Shown: positions 51,881 to 61,317 of the stretch, piece by piece | Layout of the letters: each line of letters opens with the position of its first letter | How positions within the stretch are numbered: position 1 is the stretch's first letter | NCBI GenBank assembly: GCA_030654015.1 | Contig: JAURYI010000023.1 | Location: 36,619 to 100,618, forward strand | Length of the DNA: 64,000 nucleotides | From: Methylococcales bacterium | GTDB taxonomy: Bacteria; Pseudomonadota; Gammaproteobacteria; Methylococcales; Methylomonadaceae | Direction of reading: 5' to 3' | Translations under genes and position numbers: made by a program | The notes under the pieces: generated by a model | Told to the model about the DNA's origin: nothing | Seen by the model: the letters and a program-made list of their open reading frames with translations, nothing else | The model's database searches: none

Positions 51881-52663
51881 CTACCTCACTGTCAGCCAGT
51901 TAATTTCTTTAGCGGTTTGTTCACCAATAACACAAGCATTCAAATTACCCGCCATGTGTGATTTAGTCACACTTTCTGGTATCCCGATAGCCATAATCTC
52001 TGCTTTACTTTGCGGATACAAGGGCGACTGATTTGAAACCGCATAACCACTAGGGAAAAGCGGCTGACCGTTGACATCGTATTTATCAGTCGCACCAACC
52101 GTATGCAGTAACTCATGAACAATAACCACGTTGTTTTGTTCATCGTAAGTTTCCGCAGCAAACGCATGAACAATCGCAATCAAGCCTTTATCGAGTCCGA
52201 GTGAATGCTCCAGATGGCGACCAGCCACTGGCTCATGATAATAAACAAACACCCGAATACGATGCAGATTAGCGTTTACATCGGGGGTGTTTTTATAAGC
52301 CCAATAACGCAGTTTTATACTCCACGCGATAATAGCAAAAACGTTGGCATCAGGTTTAGGTGATGCAGGCGGCTGTACTGTCATCACCGCGCCTAACTGC
52401 GTTTGAGTAGGGTGGCTACTCGACTTATAAAGTAAACTTTGTTGCTTTATAAAATCATCAACAGGCTGAAATACACTGCTATCAAGTTCATTGATGTACT
52501 CATTAACACTGGAGCTATTGTTATCGCCATTAATAGGATAAATCACTACCTGCAAAGGAGTTGCCCACGATCTTGCCTGTACTTTTTGTATTTTGCTGTA
52601 AAAAGCCAAGGTGACAAAGATAGCCAGCAGGATGGTTATGCGGGTGAATTTCCACCAGTTCAT
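51881..52663 (-). CDS. membrane-anchored zinc metalloprotease-like protein
   Basis: This 260-aa protein has one N-terminal signal-anchor helix (ITILLAIFVTLAFY). The active-site motif HELLHTVGATDKYD places zinc ligands His183 and His187, catalytic Glu184, and Asp193 or a following residue as possible third ligand. The rest (VFAIIAWSIKLRYWAY, RIRVFVYYHEP) resembles a compact catalytic fold facing the periplasm. The family is not recognised with certainty. Its ATG overlaps the stop of a 46-codon frame that starts 3 nt after hoxY, so it may belong to the hox transcript. Its substrate is unknown. Confidence 0.78.
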   Translation of the reverse strand: MNWWKFTRITILLAIFVTLAFYSKIQKVQARSWATPLQVVIYPINGDNNSSSVNEYINELDSSVFQPVDDFIKQQSLLYKSSSHPTQTQLGAVMTVQPPASPKPDANVFAIIAWSIKLRYWAYKNTPDVNANLHRIRVFVYYHEPVAGRHLEHSLGLDKGLIAIVHAFAAETYDEQNNVVIVHELLHTVGATDKYDVNGQPLFPSGYAVSNQSPLYPQSKAEIMAIGIPESVTKSHMAGNLNACVIGEQTAKEINWLTVR

Positions 52664-52800
52664 AGCGGAAAATGCGCGATTTCAGGTTGCACAAATGTCT
52701 TCATTAAGAATCGGTTTTGATCCACTAGCGGTATAGATTGGGCTGCTAAAAAGCGGCAACCCAAGCTATATTTTTCGTCATTATTCAACAAACCTGCCAT
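52660..52800 (-). CDS. possible 46-aa small ORF between hoxY and the metalloprotease
   Basis: The frame starts with ATG 3 nt after the hoxY stop and ends in a TGA that overlaps the metalloprotease ATG (ATGA). It encodes a product beginning MAGLLNNDEKYSLGC with no recognised domain. The spacing looks like an operon gene. However, the upstream ribosome site is weak, and part of the sequence is an imperfect GGGTTGCCGC/AGCAGCCC hairpin that may be a repeat remnant. Confidence 0.3.
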   Translation of the reverse strand: MAGLLNNDEKYSLGCRFLAAQSIPLVDQNRFLMKTFVQPEIAHFPL

Positions 52801-52803
52801 CAC

Positions 52804-53343
52804 TTAATCGTAATGCACTAAATCGTAATCCAAACCGGGTTCACGTCCTTCCAGTAAATCCGTTAAAAACTTCCAGAATACATCCGCAGACGGCGGGCAA
52901 CCGGGCAGTGAATAATCAATTTTTACCACTTCATGAATCGGATGCACCTGATTCAGCAATAACGGCAATTCAGGGTCGTTGGGAATCATCGGATTTTCCA
53001 CGCCGATACCGTCCAGATAGGCTTCTCTTAAACACTCTTCCAGCGGTACAGAATTACGCATCGCAGGCAAACCGCCGTTAATCGCACACGCACCGACTGC
53101 TACCAGAATTTTACAATTCTGGCGAAATTCGCGTAACACATGAACGTTTTCCGCATTGCACACGCCGCCTTCAATCAAACCGATGTCGCACGGAGCGCAG
53201 TGTTTAATATCGGTAATCGGCGAACGGTTGAATTCCACCAACTCCGCTAATGGCACTAAACGCTCATCCAAATCTAAAAACGACATATGACAACCGAAAC
53301 AACCCGCTAACGAGGTGGTCGCTATTCTTACTTTATTCGCCAT
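52804..53343 (-). CDS. hoxY: HoxY, NAD-reducing hydrogenase small subunit
   Basis: This 179-aa electron-transfer subunit pairs with the NiFe large subunit HoxH and relays electrons to HoxU. The [4Fe-4S] ligands are visible: Cys in LAGCFGCHMSFLD, Cys in VAVGACAINGG, and Cys in LPGCPPSADVF. The ATG at 53343 has an AGGAG site; the upstream 5 codons are excluded. It overlaps the end of hoxU by 11 nt. hoxH, which normally follows, is absent. Confidence 0.93.
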   Translation of the reverse strand: MANKVRIATTSLAGCFGCHMSFLDLDERLVPLAELVEFNRSPITDIKHCAPCDIGLIEGGVCNAENVHVLREFRQNCKILVAVGACAINGGLPAMRNSVPLEECLREAYLDGIGVENPMIPNDPELPLLLNQVHPIHEVVKIDYSLPGCPPSADVFWKFLTDLLEGREPGLDYDLVHYD

Positions 53344-54040
53344 GCTGTTCTCCTGCACTCATGTCACAAATATCATGGTGGTCGTAACGTCGTTGTCCAA
53401 TCGGCACTTTAAACGCCGTGCCTTTGACTAAAATCGCCCCCGTCGGGCAGATATGCGCCGCTCTATCATCGACGTTTATATCACTGTCGCCCAAGTTGCC
53501 CGATGCGGAATTGACAATTAAATGCTTATTAATCCCGCGTCCTGCAATCGCAAATACGTCTTTGCCGTCGGCATGACTGGCACGCACACACAAATTACAG
53601 AAAATACAGCGATTGCGATCCAGTAATAAATCGGGATGCGAGGAATCAAGATCGCGTAACGCGAAAAAATGCGGGTAATGATTATCCAGCATATTCAAAT
53701 GATAACCGACCGCCTGTAATTCGCAGTTGCCCGATTTTTCACACGAAGGGCAAAAATGATTGCCTTCAACGAATAACATTTGCGTGAGACGTTTGCGATC
53801 AAAATTGAGTTCTTCGGTATTATTACAAACCGTCTGCCCCTCAACTGCTGGAAAGGTACACGCCGTAGCATTACGCCCATTCACATTGACCGTACACAGT
53901 TTGCAACTGCCGTGCGGCGCATATTCAGGGTTATGGCATAAATGCGGAATATACACACCTGCCGCCGTTGCCGCTTCGATAATGGTTTGCCCTTCTTCAA
54001 AAGGGACAACTTGTCCATCTATAGTAATGTGACTCATCAC
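53333..54040 (-). CDS. hoxU: HoxU, NAD-reducing hydrogenase diaphorase subunit
   Basis: This 235-aa NuoG-like iron-sulfur protein carries electrons between HoxF and HoxY. The [2Fe-2S] ferredoxin domain has CHNPEYAPHGSCKLC and a following TAC. A His-Cys3 cluster motif is in HFCPSCEKSGNC, and a [4Fe-4S] set in CIFCNLC with a later CPTGA. The start overlaps the hoxF stop by 4 nt. Confidence 0.94.
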   Translation of the reverse strand: MMSHITIDGQVVPFEEGQTIIEAATAAGVYIPHLCHNPEYAPHGSCKLCTVNVNGRNATACTFPAVEGQTVCNNTEELNFDRKRLTQMLFVEGNHFCPSCEKSGNCELQAVGYHLNMLDNHYPHFFALRDLDSSHPDLLLDRNRCIFCNLCVRASHADGKDVFAIAGRGINKHLIVNSASGNLGDSDINVDDRAAHICPTGAILVKGTAFKVPIGQRRYDHHDICDMSAGEQHGE

Positions 54041-55818
54041 TCTTCCTCCACTTGGGCTAAATGCGCGTTGCTGTCATCGCGACCACTCAGTTGTCTGGCA
54101 ATCGCTAAAGCACCGTCTAAATCAAAACCCGGTTCAAAGCTGATTTGTTTAATTTTCTGATTATACAATTCGGGATACCGTTCCAGCGTGGTAATAATCG
54201 GTTGCGCGGCTGTTTGCCCCAAACCGCAATGGCTGGTGGTTTTAATCAGCTGGGCAATTTCCTGTAATTCACGCACATCACCCGACGAACCGTGACCTGT
54301 GCAGATTTTATCAAACTGTTTTTTCAGCAATGACGTACCGACGCGGCACGGTGTACAAAAGCCACAGCTTTCATGCGCAAAAAAGTGGGTAAAATTCTGC
54401 ACAATATCGAAAATACTGCGGCTGGTATTAAAGATAATGAATGAGCCGCCCGTGGCTAAATCTTCAAAACCCAACACGCGGTCAAATTCAGTATCGCAAA
54501 TAAATGTTCCCGAGGGGCCGCCGACTTGCACACCCAACACATCATCCGCACCGCAGTCATTAAGTATTTGCCGAATTGATGTCCCGAATGGATATTCATA
54601 AATACCCGCTTTGGCACAATCACCGCTGATACTGAGAATTTTTGTGCCTGTGGATTGTTCGGTGCCGTGTGCGGCAAACCATGCGCCGCCTTGTAGTGCG
54701 ATATGCGCGGCAGCTACAAACGTTTCGACGTTATTTACCACGGTGGGTTTATTCAAATAGCCAGAGGTGACGGGATACGGCGGACGGTTGCGCGGAATAC
54801 CGCGTTTACCTTCCAGCGATTCAATCAGTGCCGATTCTTCGCCGCAAATATACGCGCCCAGTCCCAGTTGAATGGTTATATCAAAATCTAAGCCCTGATC
54901 CAGAATATTATCGCCCAATAATCCCGCGCTACGGCGTTGGGCTAATACGGCTAATAAGGGTTCGTACAGGTGTAAATACTCACCGCGTAAATAAATAAAG
55001 CCCTGAGTCGCGCCGATAATCGCACCGCATAAGGTCATGCCTTCGATTAATTCATGTGCATAACTGTTTAACAGCACACGGTCTTTAAATGTACCTGGTT
55101 CGCCTTCATCAGCATTGCAGACCACATAACGTTGTGATGCCTCAGTATCGCGGCAAAACTGCCATTTCATTGCGGTAGTAAAACCCGCACCACCGCGTCC
55201 GCGTAAGCCTGCGGTTTTAATTTCGTCCAGTGTTTCCGTTAAGCCGCGTTGCAAAGCGGCTTGTAACGCCGCGCCGTGTGCCAATTCAGCGGTTAATAAT
55301 AAACCTGCCTGATGAATGTTATCGTCCACCGCTAATAAATCGCTGTCCCAGTCGGACACAGATATATTGTGTTCGATAGCGGCAACCATGCGATCTATAC
55401 GTTCTGGAGTCAAATAAGCAATGGCATGACCATTGACTAATGCCGCCGGCCCTTGATCGCACAAACCTGTACAGGAAGTGTTATCAATACTCACCAATCT
55501 ATCTGCCCGCACCGTTCCCAATGGTGTGTGCAGTTTTTGACATAAATAATCCGCTACGTCCTGTTTGCCCAGCATAATATCGGTAATTGAATCACTGAGT
55601 AAAATGTCATAATGACCACGCGACTCAAACGAAAGAAAACTGTAAAACTCAACAACCGCGATAATTTGCGTTCTTGAAACACCTAACTGCTGAGAGATTA
55701 AGTCAACAGCAAGTTTGGGAATATGAAAATATTGTGCCTGTACCTCGCGCAATACCATCAACAGGGGCGTAGCGCAGTCCTGATATTTTTTCAGCGTGTG
55801 ATTAATAAATGATTCCAT
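54037..55818 (-). CDS. hoxF: HoxF, NAD-reducing hydrogenase diaphorase, NuoE-NuoF fusion
   Basis: This 593-aa flavoprotein exchanges electrons with NAD(H). The N-terminal 150 aa are NuoE-like, but only one Cys pair (SCTGLC) is present; the first pair is replaced (YDILLSDSITDI), so that [2Fe-2S] cluster is probably lost. Related soluble hydrogenase HoxF proteins also degrade here. The NuoF-like part has the NADH/FMN motif GRGGAGFTTAMKW, then GEPGTFKDR, GAYICGEESALIESLEGKRG, and the [4Fe-4S] ligands ESCGFCTPCRVGT plus a distal Cys (HCGLGQ). I choose the ATG at 55818 (MESFINHTLKK), 4 nt after an AGAGGA site. Confidence 0.94.
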   Translation of the reverse strand: MESFINHTLKKYQDCATPLLMVLREVQAQYFHIPKLAVDLISQQLGVSRTQIIAVVEFYSFLSFESRGHYDILLSDSITDIMLGKQDVADYLCQKLHTPLGTVRADRLVSIDNTSCTGLCDQGPAALVNGHAIAYLTPERIDRMVAAIEHNISVSDWDSDLLAVDDNIHQAGLLLTAELAHGAALQAALQRGLTETLDEIKTAGLRGRGGAGFTTAMKWQFCRDTEASQRYVVCNADEGEPGTFKDRVLLNSYAHELIEGMTLCGAIIGATQGFIYLRGEYLHLYEPLLAVLAQRRSAGLLGDNILDQGLDFDITIQLGLGAYICGEESALIESLEGKRGIPRNRPPYPVTSGYLNKPTVVNNVETFVAAAHIALQGGAWFAAHGTEQSTGTKILSISGDCAKAGIYEYPFGTSIRQILNDCGADDVLGVQVGGPSGTFICDTEFDRVLGFEDLATGGSFIIFNTSRSIFDIVQNFTHFFAHESCGFCTPCRVGTSLLKKQFDKICTGHGSSGDVRELQEIAQLIKTTSHCGLGQTAAQPIITTLERYPELYNQKIKQISFEPGFDLDGALAIARQLSGRDDSNAHLAQVEEE

Positions 55819-55935
55819 GACTTCCTCTTGTTGAGTTAGGTTTTGGTGTTTCTCTCTGGTCAAAAAGCCATTGAGAGAGTAAGTTAATAGTAACACCCCA
55901 CTTATTAAAATCAATGTTAGTCAACAAATCAGCCT

Positions 55936-56517
55936 ATGTTAAAACGACTAATTACCCTGTTACTCACCTGTATATGCTTATCGTCTATTGCTTACGCGGC
56001 GCAAGTGTCCGAAAAGCAAGGCAATATCTATTACGATAATCAGCAACTGACTTCATCAGGTAAAGATAGCATGGCGGCGTTATCGCCCGATGGTAAACAA
56101 GTGGTTTTTGTGCGTGATGATGCACTGTGGTTGATGGATGTGACGGGCAACAACGCTCATGCTATCGTTGTCAGTGCTGAAAATGACGACGTTAAACAGA
56201 ATTTAACCGAACTCAATAATCCCCGTTTTTCCTTGGATAGTAAGGCAGTTTATTTTCTCAGTGCCGCGTGGGTTACCTCTAATGCCGTTCATGTCGTCGA
56301 TTTAGCCACTCATAAACAGCATTTTGTCACTGATGGCAACAGTTTGGAGCTTATACCTACGGGAAAATATAGAGGCTATTTGATTGTATCCAAGCACAAG
56401 TACCATCAAGGCGGCGGTTCTTATGAAGATTTTTGGCTGGTATCGCCCAAAGGCAAAGCCATAAAATCGTTAGGTGAAGAAGAGGAACGAGTGAATGCGT
56501 TTCTTAAGGCAAATTGA
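55936..56517 (+). CDS. exported TolB/PD40-like beta-propeller fragment protein
   Basis: This 193-aa protein has a signal peptide (hydrophobic core LITLLLTCICLSSIAYA). It has two or three PD40-type propeller blades, the most recognisable being ALSPDGKQVVFVRDDALWLMD and NPRFSLDSKAVYFLSAAW. With too few blades for a closed propeller, it may be a truncated member or may pair with another protein. It is divergent from hoxF. Function unknown. Confidence 0.7.
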   Translation: MLKRLITLLLTCICLSSIAYAAQVSEKQGNIYYDNQQLTSSGKDSMAALSPDGKQVVFVRDDALWLMDVTGNNAHAIVVSAENDDVKQNLTELNNPRFSLDSKAVYFLSAAWVTSNAVHVVDLATHKQHFVTDGNSLELIPTGKYRGYLIVSKHKYHQGGGSYEDFWLVSPKGKAIKSLGEEEERVNAFLKAN

Positions 56518-56644
56518 AGTAAAATAGCCGCGACTTGCACTATCAATTTATGTCGCTTGGGTTAGTGATAACGAAATCCATCAACATAACGCTTATTGTT
56601 GGGTTTCGTCCCTCAATCCAACCTACGAGACAACTGGAATACTT

Positions 56645-59005
56645 ATGACGACTTGGTTAGAAACCTGCCAACAACAACTGGCACGCTTGGAAAAAACGGC
56701 GGTGTTAGCCGATAAATTAGTGACGCTAGGTAATAAAACAGGCGTAGACATTGCCCCTGAACTGCTGAAAAAACTGAACAGCGAACGCCCGCGTCTCAAT
56801 CGCCAATTAGAACGTTTACACGCCAATCGCTTTGAAGTAGCGGTTATCGGTCTGGAAAAAGCGGGCAAAAGCGCGTTACTGAATGCGTGGTTAGGACAGG
56901 AAATTCTACCCTCCGCGCGTGAACGCTGTACCTTCACCAGCACCGAAATCTGGTCAGCACAAACGGAACAAGATCAATTGCTGCAAATTCAATACTACAG
57001 TCAAGATGAAATAAATGAATTGCAACAACAACGCAGTAACGCCCTATTAGGCTTGCTGGGCGAACGCGAACGCAAAGAAATTCAGGAAGATTTTGATGAT
57101 ACCGAGCAGAATCTCAACGCCATTTACGAATTCACCAAACACACCGAAGGCTTTAGCCAGAATTTTATTGATATAAGCGAAATCAACGAACAACTGCAAG
57201 CGGCGATTTTCAGAAACCGTGCGCAATCGCTCGCCATTAAACGCATTCAACTAAAAACCGTGCGTCTGCGTAGTGACCGTGACATCGTATTTCATGATGT
57301 GCCGGGCTTTAACTCAGGTATTTTAATGCACGCCGAGCAAGCCATAGAACGGCTGAAACATTGCGATGCCATTATTTATGCCAAAGAAATGAAACAGCCG
57401 TCTATCACTGGCCCCGAAAAAGAAATGCTGGTAATTGCCGATGCCGAAGATCCCAGTATTCGCGTCGCCGATAAAGTGTTTGTCGTCCTGACGCAAGCCG
57501 ATGCCTTAGACGACCAGATTGATTTTAAAGACACACTCGCCAAACACAAAAACTACTGGCCGACCGTACCTGAACGTCGTTTATTACCCGTGTGCGCGCG
57601 GTCGCATTTGGTGGAATTCGGTATTCCGTCCGAAGACACACTGCGCCGCACCAAAAGTGCCGATGATAAAGGCAAAATGAAAAAACTGGGGATTAACGAT
57701 GGTATTCCCGCGCTGAAAGAAGCGGTCAATCATTACATCGACCACGAACGCGCGTTGGTATTAGAAAAACGCTGTGACGCGCTGGTCAATAATATTCGCC
57801 AAATCGCCAGCGATATATTGACCAAGCTCGAACCGATTTACGGTACGGTAGTGGTTGATGGTGAGGCGCAAGAAGATGATTTAATCGGTAAAGAATTTAA
57901 TCAATGGTGGGGACGTGAATGGCAACGCATCAAAAAAGATTTTGATGTCTGGTACGCCGAAGTCATACAAGGGCGCAAAGAAGCCGATGCAGTAGGCTCT
58001 GAACATCAGGAACTCGCCGCGTTACGCGCCGCTTATGACAGCAAGATTGAATCGTTACTTAGCGAACTGACTACTGCGCAACCCGATGAATTAAAACGCA
58101 TTTATACCGCAGGCGGCGCAATTTCCATGCCCGACCCGCGTGAAGGCAATTATAAAATTCGGGAAGAATTATTTAGAGAAATTCAGAAAAAATTTGAAAC
58201 TGAAATGACCGACCAGTTAGCACAAGCCCTGCAAGCGTTAATCGACCAGATTGTCCAGAAAACTCAAGCCCTGCTATGGAACACCGAGGAAGTACGCCGC
58301 ACCCTGTTACATTCTCATGCCGATGAAAGTCTGGAACAGGCGCGAATTCGTCATGGCTTTCAAGTGTTGTTTTTACGTTTCAGCCGCGTCGCGGTGGAAG
58401 CCTTTATTGCCAAACCGTTGCAAGCGCGGGAACGTTTATTAAGTGAACGCGCCGCTGAAATTAAAACCTTGGAAGCCTTTTATCAGGGTGCTGATAAAGC
58501 CAAACAGGAAGGCGGTTTAACGCATTATTTGCGTTATGGTTTATGGGAAAAATTAATCAGCCCGCCCGCAACCACCCGAAGCAGAGGCAAAGCGGCAAAC
58601 GCACAAGAAGCCGTCGCCGCTATCATGCCCGAAGTCATTACTATTGCTAAAAAAGTCATCGAAGAGCAACAGGAAAAAGCACCCGAACCCAACAACTTCG
58701 ATGCAGTAGTAGCAGAAATCAACGGCGATTTAGCGGCGTTGGAAGATTATCTGAAAAACAGCGTGTTTTATGCGGCGGGGTTTATCACCTACTGCAACCA
58801 AGAATTAGAGCGCATTCGCAACCGTTTTAAAGAAATGGAAGACAACGACAGACAATGGATAGGCATTATCCGCACCGCTGTTAAATACGAAAAAAATCCC
58901 GCTATTCCGTACAGCATTGCCCATTCCAAACGTGATTTTCGCTTGCGTCGGGAAATTGCGTTAGAACTGAAAGAAATTCGGGAAATTTGTTTGAATGTTT
59001 ATTAG
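56645..59005 (+). CDS. dynamin-like GTPase
   Basis: This 786-aa large GTPase has the G motifs of the dynamin superfamily: G1 GLEKAGKSALLN (69-80), G2 with Thr in the CTFTSTE segment (95-101), G3 DVPG (218-221) and G4 TQAD (283-286). Long helical middle and effector regions follow, as in membrane-remodelling dynamins. It has no clear transmembrane segment. Bacterial dynamins act in membrane maintenance or, in some cases, phage defence; no second dynamin or defence gene is adjacent. A palindromic repeat (56590-56630) precedes it and a strong hairpin follows its stop. Confidence 0.88.
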   Translation: MTTWLETCQQQLARLEKTAVLADKLVTLGNKTGVDIAPELLKKLNSERPRLNRQLERLHANRFEVAVIGLEKAGKSALLNAWLGQEILPSARERCTFTSTEIWSAQTEQDQLLQIQYYSQDEINELQQQRSNALLGLLGERERKEIQEDFDDTEQNLNAIYEFTKHTEGFSQNFIDISEINEQLQAAIFRNRAQSLAIKRIQLKTVRLRSDRDIVFHDVPGFNSGILMHAEQAIERLKHCDAIIYAKEMKQPSITGPEKEMLVIADAEDPSIRVADKVFVVLTQADALDDQIDFKDTLAKHKNYWPTVPERRLLPVCARSHLVEFGIPSEDTLRRTKSADDKGKMKKLGINDGIPALKEAVNHYIDHERALVLEKRCDALVNNIRQIASDILTKLEPIYGTVVVDGEAQEDDLIGKEFNQWWGREWQRIKKDFDVWYAEVIQGRKEADAVGSEHQELAALRAAYDSKIESLLSELTTAQPDELKRIYTAGGAISMPDPREGNYKIREELFREIQKKFETEMTDQLAQALQALIDQIVQKTQALLWNTEEVRRTLLHSHADESLEQARIRHGFQVLFLRFSRVAVEAFIAKPLQARERLLSERAAEIKTLEAFYQGADKAKQEGGLTHYLRYGLWEKLISPPATTRSRGKAANAQEAVAAIMPEVITIAKKVIEEQQEKAPEPNNFDAVVAEINGDLAALEDYLKNSVFYAAGFITYCNQELERIRNRFKEMEDNDRQWIGIIRTAVKYEKNPAIPYSIAHSKRDFRLRREIALELKEIREICLNVY

Positions 59006-59011
59006 TTAATT

Positions 59012-59058
59012 AGGTTGAAATGCACCGCAACAACCATTATTACGGTGCATTTCAACCT
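59012..59058 (+). terminator. hairpin after the dynamin-like gene
   Basis: A perfect 16-bp stem (AGGTTGAAATGCACCG / CGGTGCATTTCAACCT) with a 15-nt loop starts 7 nt after the stop. It is not followed by a T-run, so it may act as a transcript stabiliser or a weak terminator. Confidence 0.6.
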
Positions 59059-59199
59059 TAACAGGTCACCTAAAATCACAACTCATTGAATTTATTAGCT
59101 TTACAATAATGGCGTATTTATTGCTGTAACTAGCAAGTATTTGTCGCATTTCTAATAAACGTGGTTCGCCACAAATAGACGACAATAATTTCTAGTCGC

Positions 59200-59267
59200 G
59201 TAGGGTGGGCAACATTCTTTTGCCCATCTTTTATCCTGCAAGCGGTAAGCAAAAAAGCCGACCCTGC
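59200..59267. repeat. GTAGGGTGGGCAA palindromic repeat, decayed copy 2
   Basis: The left arm matches the element at 51786-51866 exactly; the right side is degraded (AAGCCGACCCTGC). It ends 23 nt before the acyltransferase ATG. Confidence 0.7.
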
Positions 59268-59289
59268 AACACTGCATAAATACTTCCGA

Positions 59290-61209
59290 ATGCCAGCCAT
59301 TTCAACAGATAACTTTCGTTACGACATCAACGCCCTACGCGCCATAGCCATTATCGGCGTGGTGGCGTATCACTACGGCATTACTGGCTTTAGCGGCGGC
59401 TTTGTCGGTGTCGATGTATTTTTTGTTATTTCAGGATTCTTGATTTCTTCTCACATTATCAGAGACCTGAAGCAAAGCCGATTTTCCTTTGCGGCATTTT
59501 ATATCGCCAGATTACGGCGCATCTTCCCTGCCCTCGCTGTGATGTGTATGGCTTGTGCGGTGTGGGGCTGGTATTACACACTTCCGAAAGATTATCTGGC
59601 TCATACGCGCCATGAGCTGGAAGCTCTGCTGTTTGTGTCGAATACCGTATTCAGCAGTGAACGTGGTTATTTTGATGCCGCCTCACATACCAAGCCCTTA
59701 TTACATACTTGGTCATTATCGGTAGAAGGACAGTTTTATTTATTTTTGCCGCTGTTTTTGGCGATAGTTTGGCGGTTTGCTCGCCGATATAACGTGTTTA
59801 TCACAACGGGCGTATTTTTAGCCTCATTCGCGTGGTGTTTATACGATAGCCAAGTCGATGCAGAGTCGGCTTTTTACCAGCTTGCGACTCGCGCGTGGGA
59901 GTTTATGGCGGGGACATTATTGGCATTATTTGTTCTTAAAAAGCCCAGTGTAATGCTATCTAATATCGGCAGCGTTATTGGTTTAAGTCTGGTGTGTATC
60001 AGTATCGGCTGGCTTAATTCATCATTGCTTTGGCCTAGTTATTACGCCCTACTACCCGTTGCGGGCAGTGCGTTATTAATCTTTTCAGGTGACGCGCTCT
60101 TAACACGCTGGTGTTTTAACTCGTGGATTTTACAGCGATTAGGCGACATTTCTTATTCGCTCTATTTGTGGCACTGGCCTGTGTGGGTATTTCCCAAGCT
60201 CTATGTCAACACACGTTTGGAGCGTGAATTATCGCAAGCTGAAACCGTCGGTTTAATCGGCTTGGCGTTAATGTTAGCTGTGCTAAGTTGGCGATTTGTC
60301 GAAAAACCAATTCGTTTTAAAAAGGGCTGGTGGTCATCCAAACGGGTGTGGCAAGGCGTGTTAATCACGCTCAGCGGTTTTATTGCTTTAACCATCGCGG
60401 CGGCAGTAACCAAAGGTTTTCCCCATCGCCTACCCGATTATGTACAACGCGGTTTTGCGGCAGTGGCACTCAACACCCCCAGAGGGGAATGCTTTAGAAA
60501 CGAAGCCTCACAAAAACAAGCTCCTGAGCAGTTCTGTCAATTCGGCGCGGACAATCAGCAACCCAGTTTATTACTGTGGGGTGATTCGCACGCCAATATG
60601 TATTTAAGCGCGTTGGCAAACGCGGCAAATGCCACAGGAAAAACGGGTTACATTGCCACGCAAACAGGTTGCCGCGCTACACTTGCCAATCAAGCTAATG
60701 ATTTAACAGGTGCGGCAGGTGTTGCTTGTACAGCTTTTAATAATGAAGTGAATGCGTTTGTGGCAAATAATCCTCAGATTCGCACGGTCATCATTGCCAG
60801 AATGTGGGGCGGTGGTGACAGTTTGACCAGAACTATTCAGTTGATTAATCATCTGCTGGAACAAGGTAAAAACATTATTGTGGTCGGGCCTGTGCCATTT
60901 TTGGCATTCAGTGTGCCAGAACACTGGATTTATCAGCAGATTAACGCGGGGCAAGCGATAAACACGCTGACTGACTCGATAACCAATCAACAACATTTAT
61001 TTGAATTTCAAACGCTTGCCCAACAGCAGTTAGCCACGCCGCTTGCCAATGGGCGGGTTATTTGGATTAATCCCCTGCAAAAACTCTGCAATAAAACTGA
61101 CTGCTTATTAGTAGACCACGGCGTGAGTTATTTTAAAGATGTCACGCACTTATCCGAGGCGGGAGCAATGTTGTTTACCGAGGATTTTACGGGTGCTTTA
61201 CGCCAGTAA
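59290..61209 (+). CDS. acyltransferase-3 / SGNH fusion protein (OafA-like)
   Basis: This 639-aa inner-membrane protein has an N-terminal acyltransferase-3 domain of about ten helices (YDINALRAIAIIGVVAYHYG, with the conserved His; then FFVISGFLIS, and LLHTWSLSVEGQFYL). The C-terminal periplasmic SGNH domain starts near 410 (LLLWGDSHANMYL, catalytic Ser; DVTHLSEAG, catalytic Asp-His). This fused layout acetylates O-antigen, exopolysaccharide or peptidoglycan sugars. No clear ribosome site precedes the ATG. Acceptor unknown. Confidence 0.92.
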   Translation: MPAISTDNFRYDINALRAIAIIGVVAYHYGITGFSGGFVGVDVFFVISGFLISSHIIRDLKQSRFSFAAFYIARLRRIFPALAVMCMACAVWGWYYTLPKDYLAHTRHELEALLFVSNTVFSSERGYFDAASHTKPLLHTWSLSVEGQFYLFLPLFLAIVWRFARRYNVFITTGVFLASFAWCLYDSQVDAESAFYQLATRAWEFMAGTLLALFVLKKPSVMLSNIGSVIGLSLVCISIGWLNSSLLWPSYYALLPVAGSALLIFSGDALLTRWCFNSWILQRLGDISYSLYLWHWPVWVFPKLYVNTRLERELSQAETVGLIGLALMLAVLSWRFVEKPIRFKKGWWSSKRVWQGVLITLSGFIALTIAAAVTKGFPHRLPDYVQRGFAAVALNTPRGECFRNEASQKQAPEQFCQFGADNQQPSLLLWGDSHANMYLSALANAANATGKTGYIATQTGCRATLANQANDLTGAAGVACTAFNNEVNAFVANNPQIRTVIIARMWGGGDSLTRTIQLINHLLEQGKNIIVVGPVPFLAFSVPEHWIYQQINAGQAINTLTDSITNQQHLFEFQTLAQQQLATPLANGRVIWINPLQKLCNKTDCLLVDHGVSYFKDVTHLSEAGAMLFTEDFTGALRQ

Positions 61210-61317
61210 TGCAGGGATTTTCAGCATAAAAATAGATTGCTTCCATGACAAATAGGCTTACACTCGCCACCTGTATTCACTCTACGCAATACTACATCAA
61301 CTATAGGAGAACAGTTT

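Noticed and set aside
51776..55914. hoxH or a hoxH remnant
   Set aside because: No frame between hoxF and pilJ contains the NiFe ligand motifs RxCGxC or DPCxxC.
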